Part shown: positions 5,561 through 5,606 of the stretch, in pieces
Layout of the letters: each line of letters starts with the position of its first letter
Numbering within the stretch: the first letter of the stretch is position 1
NCBI GenBank assembly: GCA_937919295.1
Contig: CALFRX010000155.1
Location: forward strand, 1-5,606
Reading direction: 5' to 3'
Length of the DNA stretch: 5,606 nt
Source: an uncultured Peptococcaceae bacterium
GTDB taxonomy: Bacteria; Bacillota; Dehalobacteriia; UBA7702
Notes under the pieces: model-generated
Database searches by the model: none
Seen by the model: the letters and a program-made list of their open reading frames with translations, nothing else
What the model was told of the DNA's origin: nothing
Made by a program: the position numbers and the translations under genes

Positions 5561-5606
5561 GCTATTCATGGTTTTCCCAGTGTACGGCGAGGCTATCTGT
5601 TCACCT

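Noticed and set aside
5126..5569. 147-codon minus-strand frame covering tatA
   Set aside because: It is opposite tatA and the end of the hybB-like gene, Ser/Ala-rich from the complement of Glu/Ala codons, and lies across the minus-strand terminator.
5568..5606. Possible plus-strand gene start (MVFPVYGEAICSP) at the right edge
   Set aside because: Only a weak AAAGG precedes it. The minus-strand terminator at 5536-5560 favours a convergent gene, and 13 codons are too few to judge.

Overview
The window (5,606 bases, roughly half G+C by eye) looks like chromosomal DNA of an anaerobic member of the Bacillota. Pointers are AGGAGG-type ribosome binding sites, sigma-A-like promoters, a lipoprotein of a type common in Clostridia and Negativicutes, a small clostridial-type zinc-dependent phospholipase C family protein, and a HybB-type quinone-reactive membrane protein beside a TatA. 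The HybB/TatA pair suggests an anaerobe with Tat export and membrane-linked respiratory or hydrogenase chemistry, perhaps a Negativicute. The lineage is inference only.

Layout. At the left edge on the minus strand is guaA (GMP synthase), complete at its N-terminus but broken after residue 340. The break is a short fold-back: the first 18 bases are an exact inverted copy of bases 74-91, so the early stop is probably an assembly or amplification chimera rather than biology. guaA diverges from a CaxA/YrbG-type sodium/calcium exchanger (start revised to 1191); the 158-base gap holds promoters for both. Next on the plus strand is a zinc-dependent phospholipase C family protein that retains the metal-ligand spacing. 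A well-formed, probably bidirectional terminator (2829-2877) separates it from a convergent lipoprotein predicted to be a seven-repeat beta-propeller.

Divergent from the lipoprotein, a perfect-consensus sigma-A promoter (TTGACA, 17-base spacer, TATAAT) with a palindromic operator candidate inside its spacer drives a two-gene unit: a HybB/NrfD-family ten-helix membrane subunit and a TatA/E translocase subunit. No catalytic or iron-sulfur subunit is present, and a minus-strand terminator overlapping the tatA stop indicates that a convergent gene lies just beyond the right edge. The plus-strand unit therefore appears to be only hybB-like plus tatA.

The most interesting biology is this isolated quinone-module/TatA operon with its strong, probably repressed promoter. 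The most important practical point is the fold-back at the left edge, which makes the 343-residue GuaA untrustworthy at its C-terminus. No RNA genes, CRISPR arrays or insertion sequences were seen, and no gene-free stretch exceeds 300 bases.
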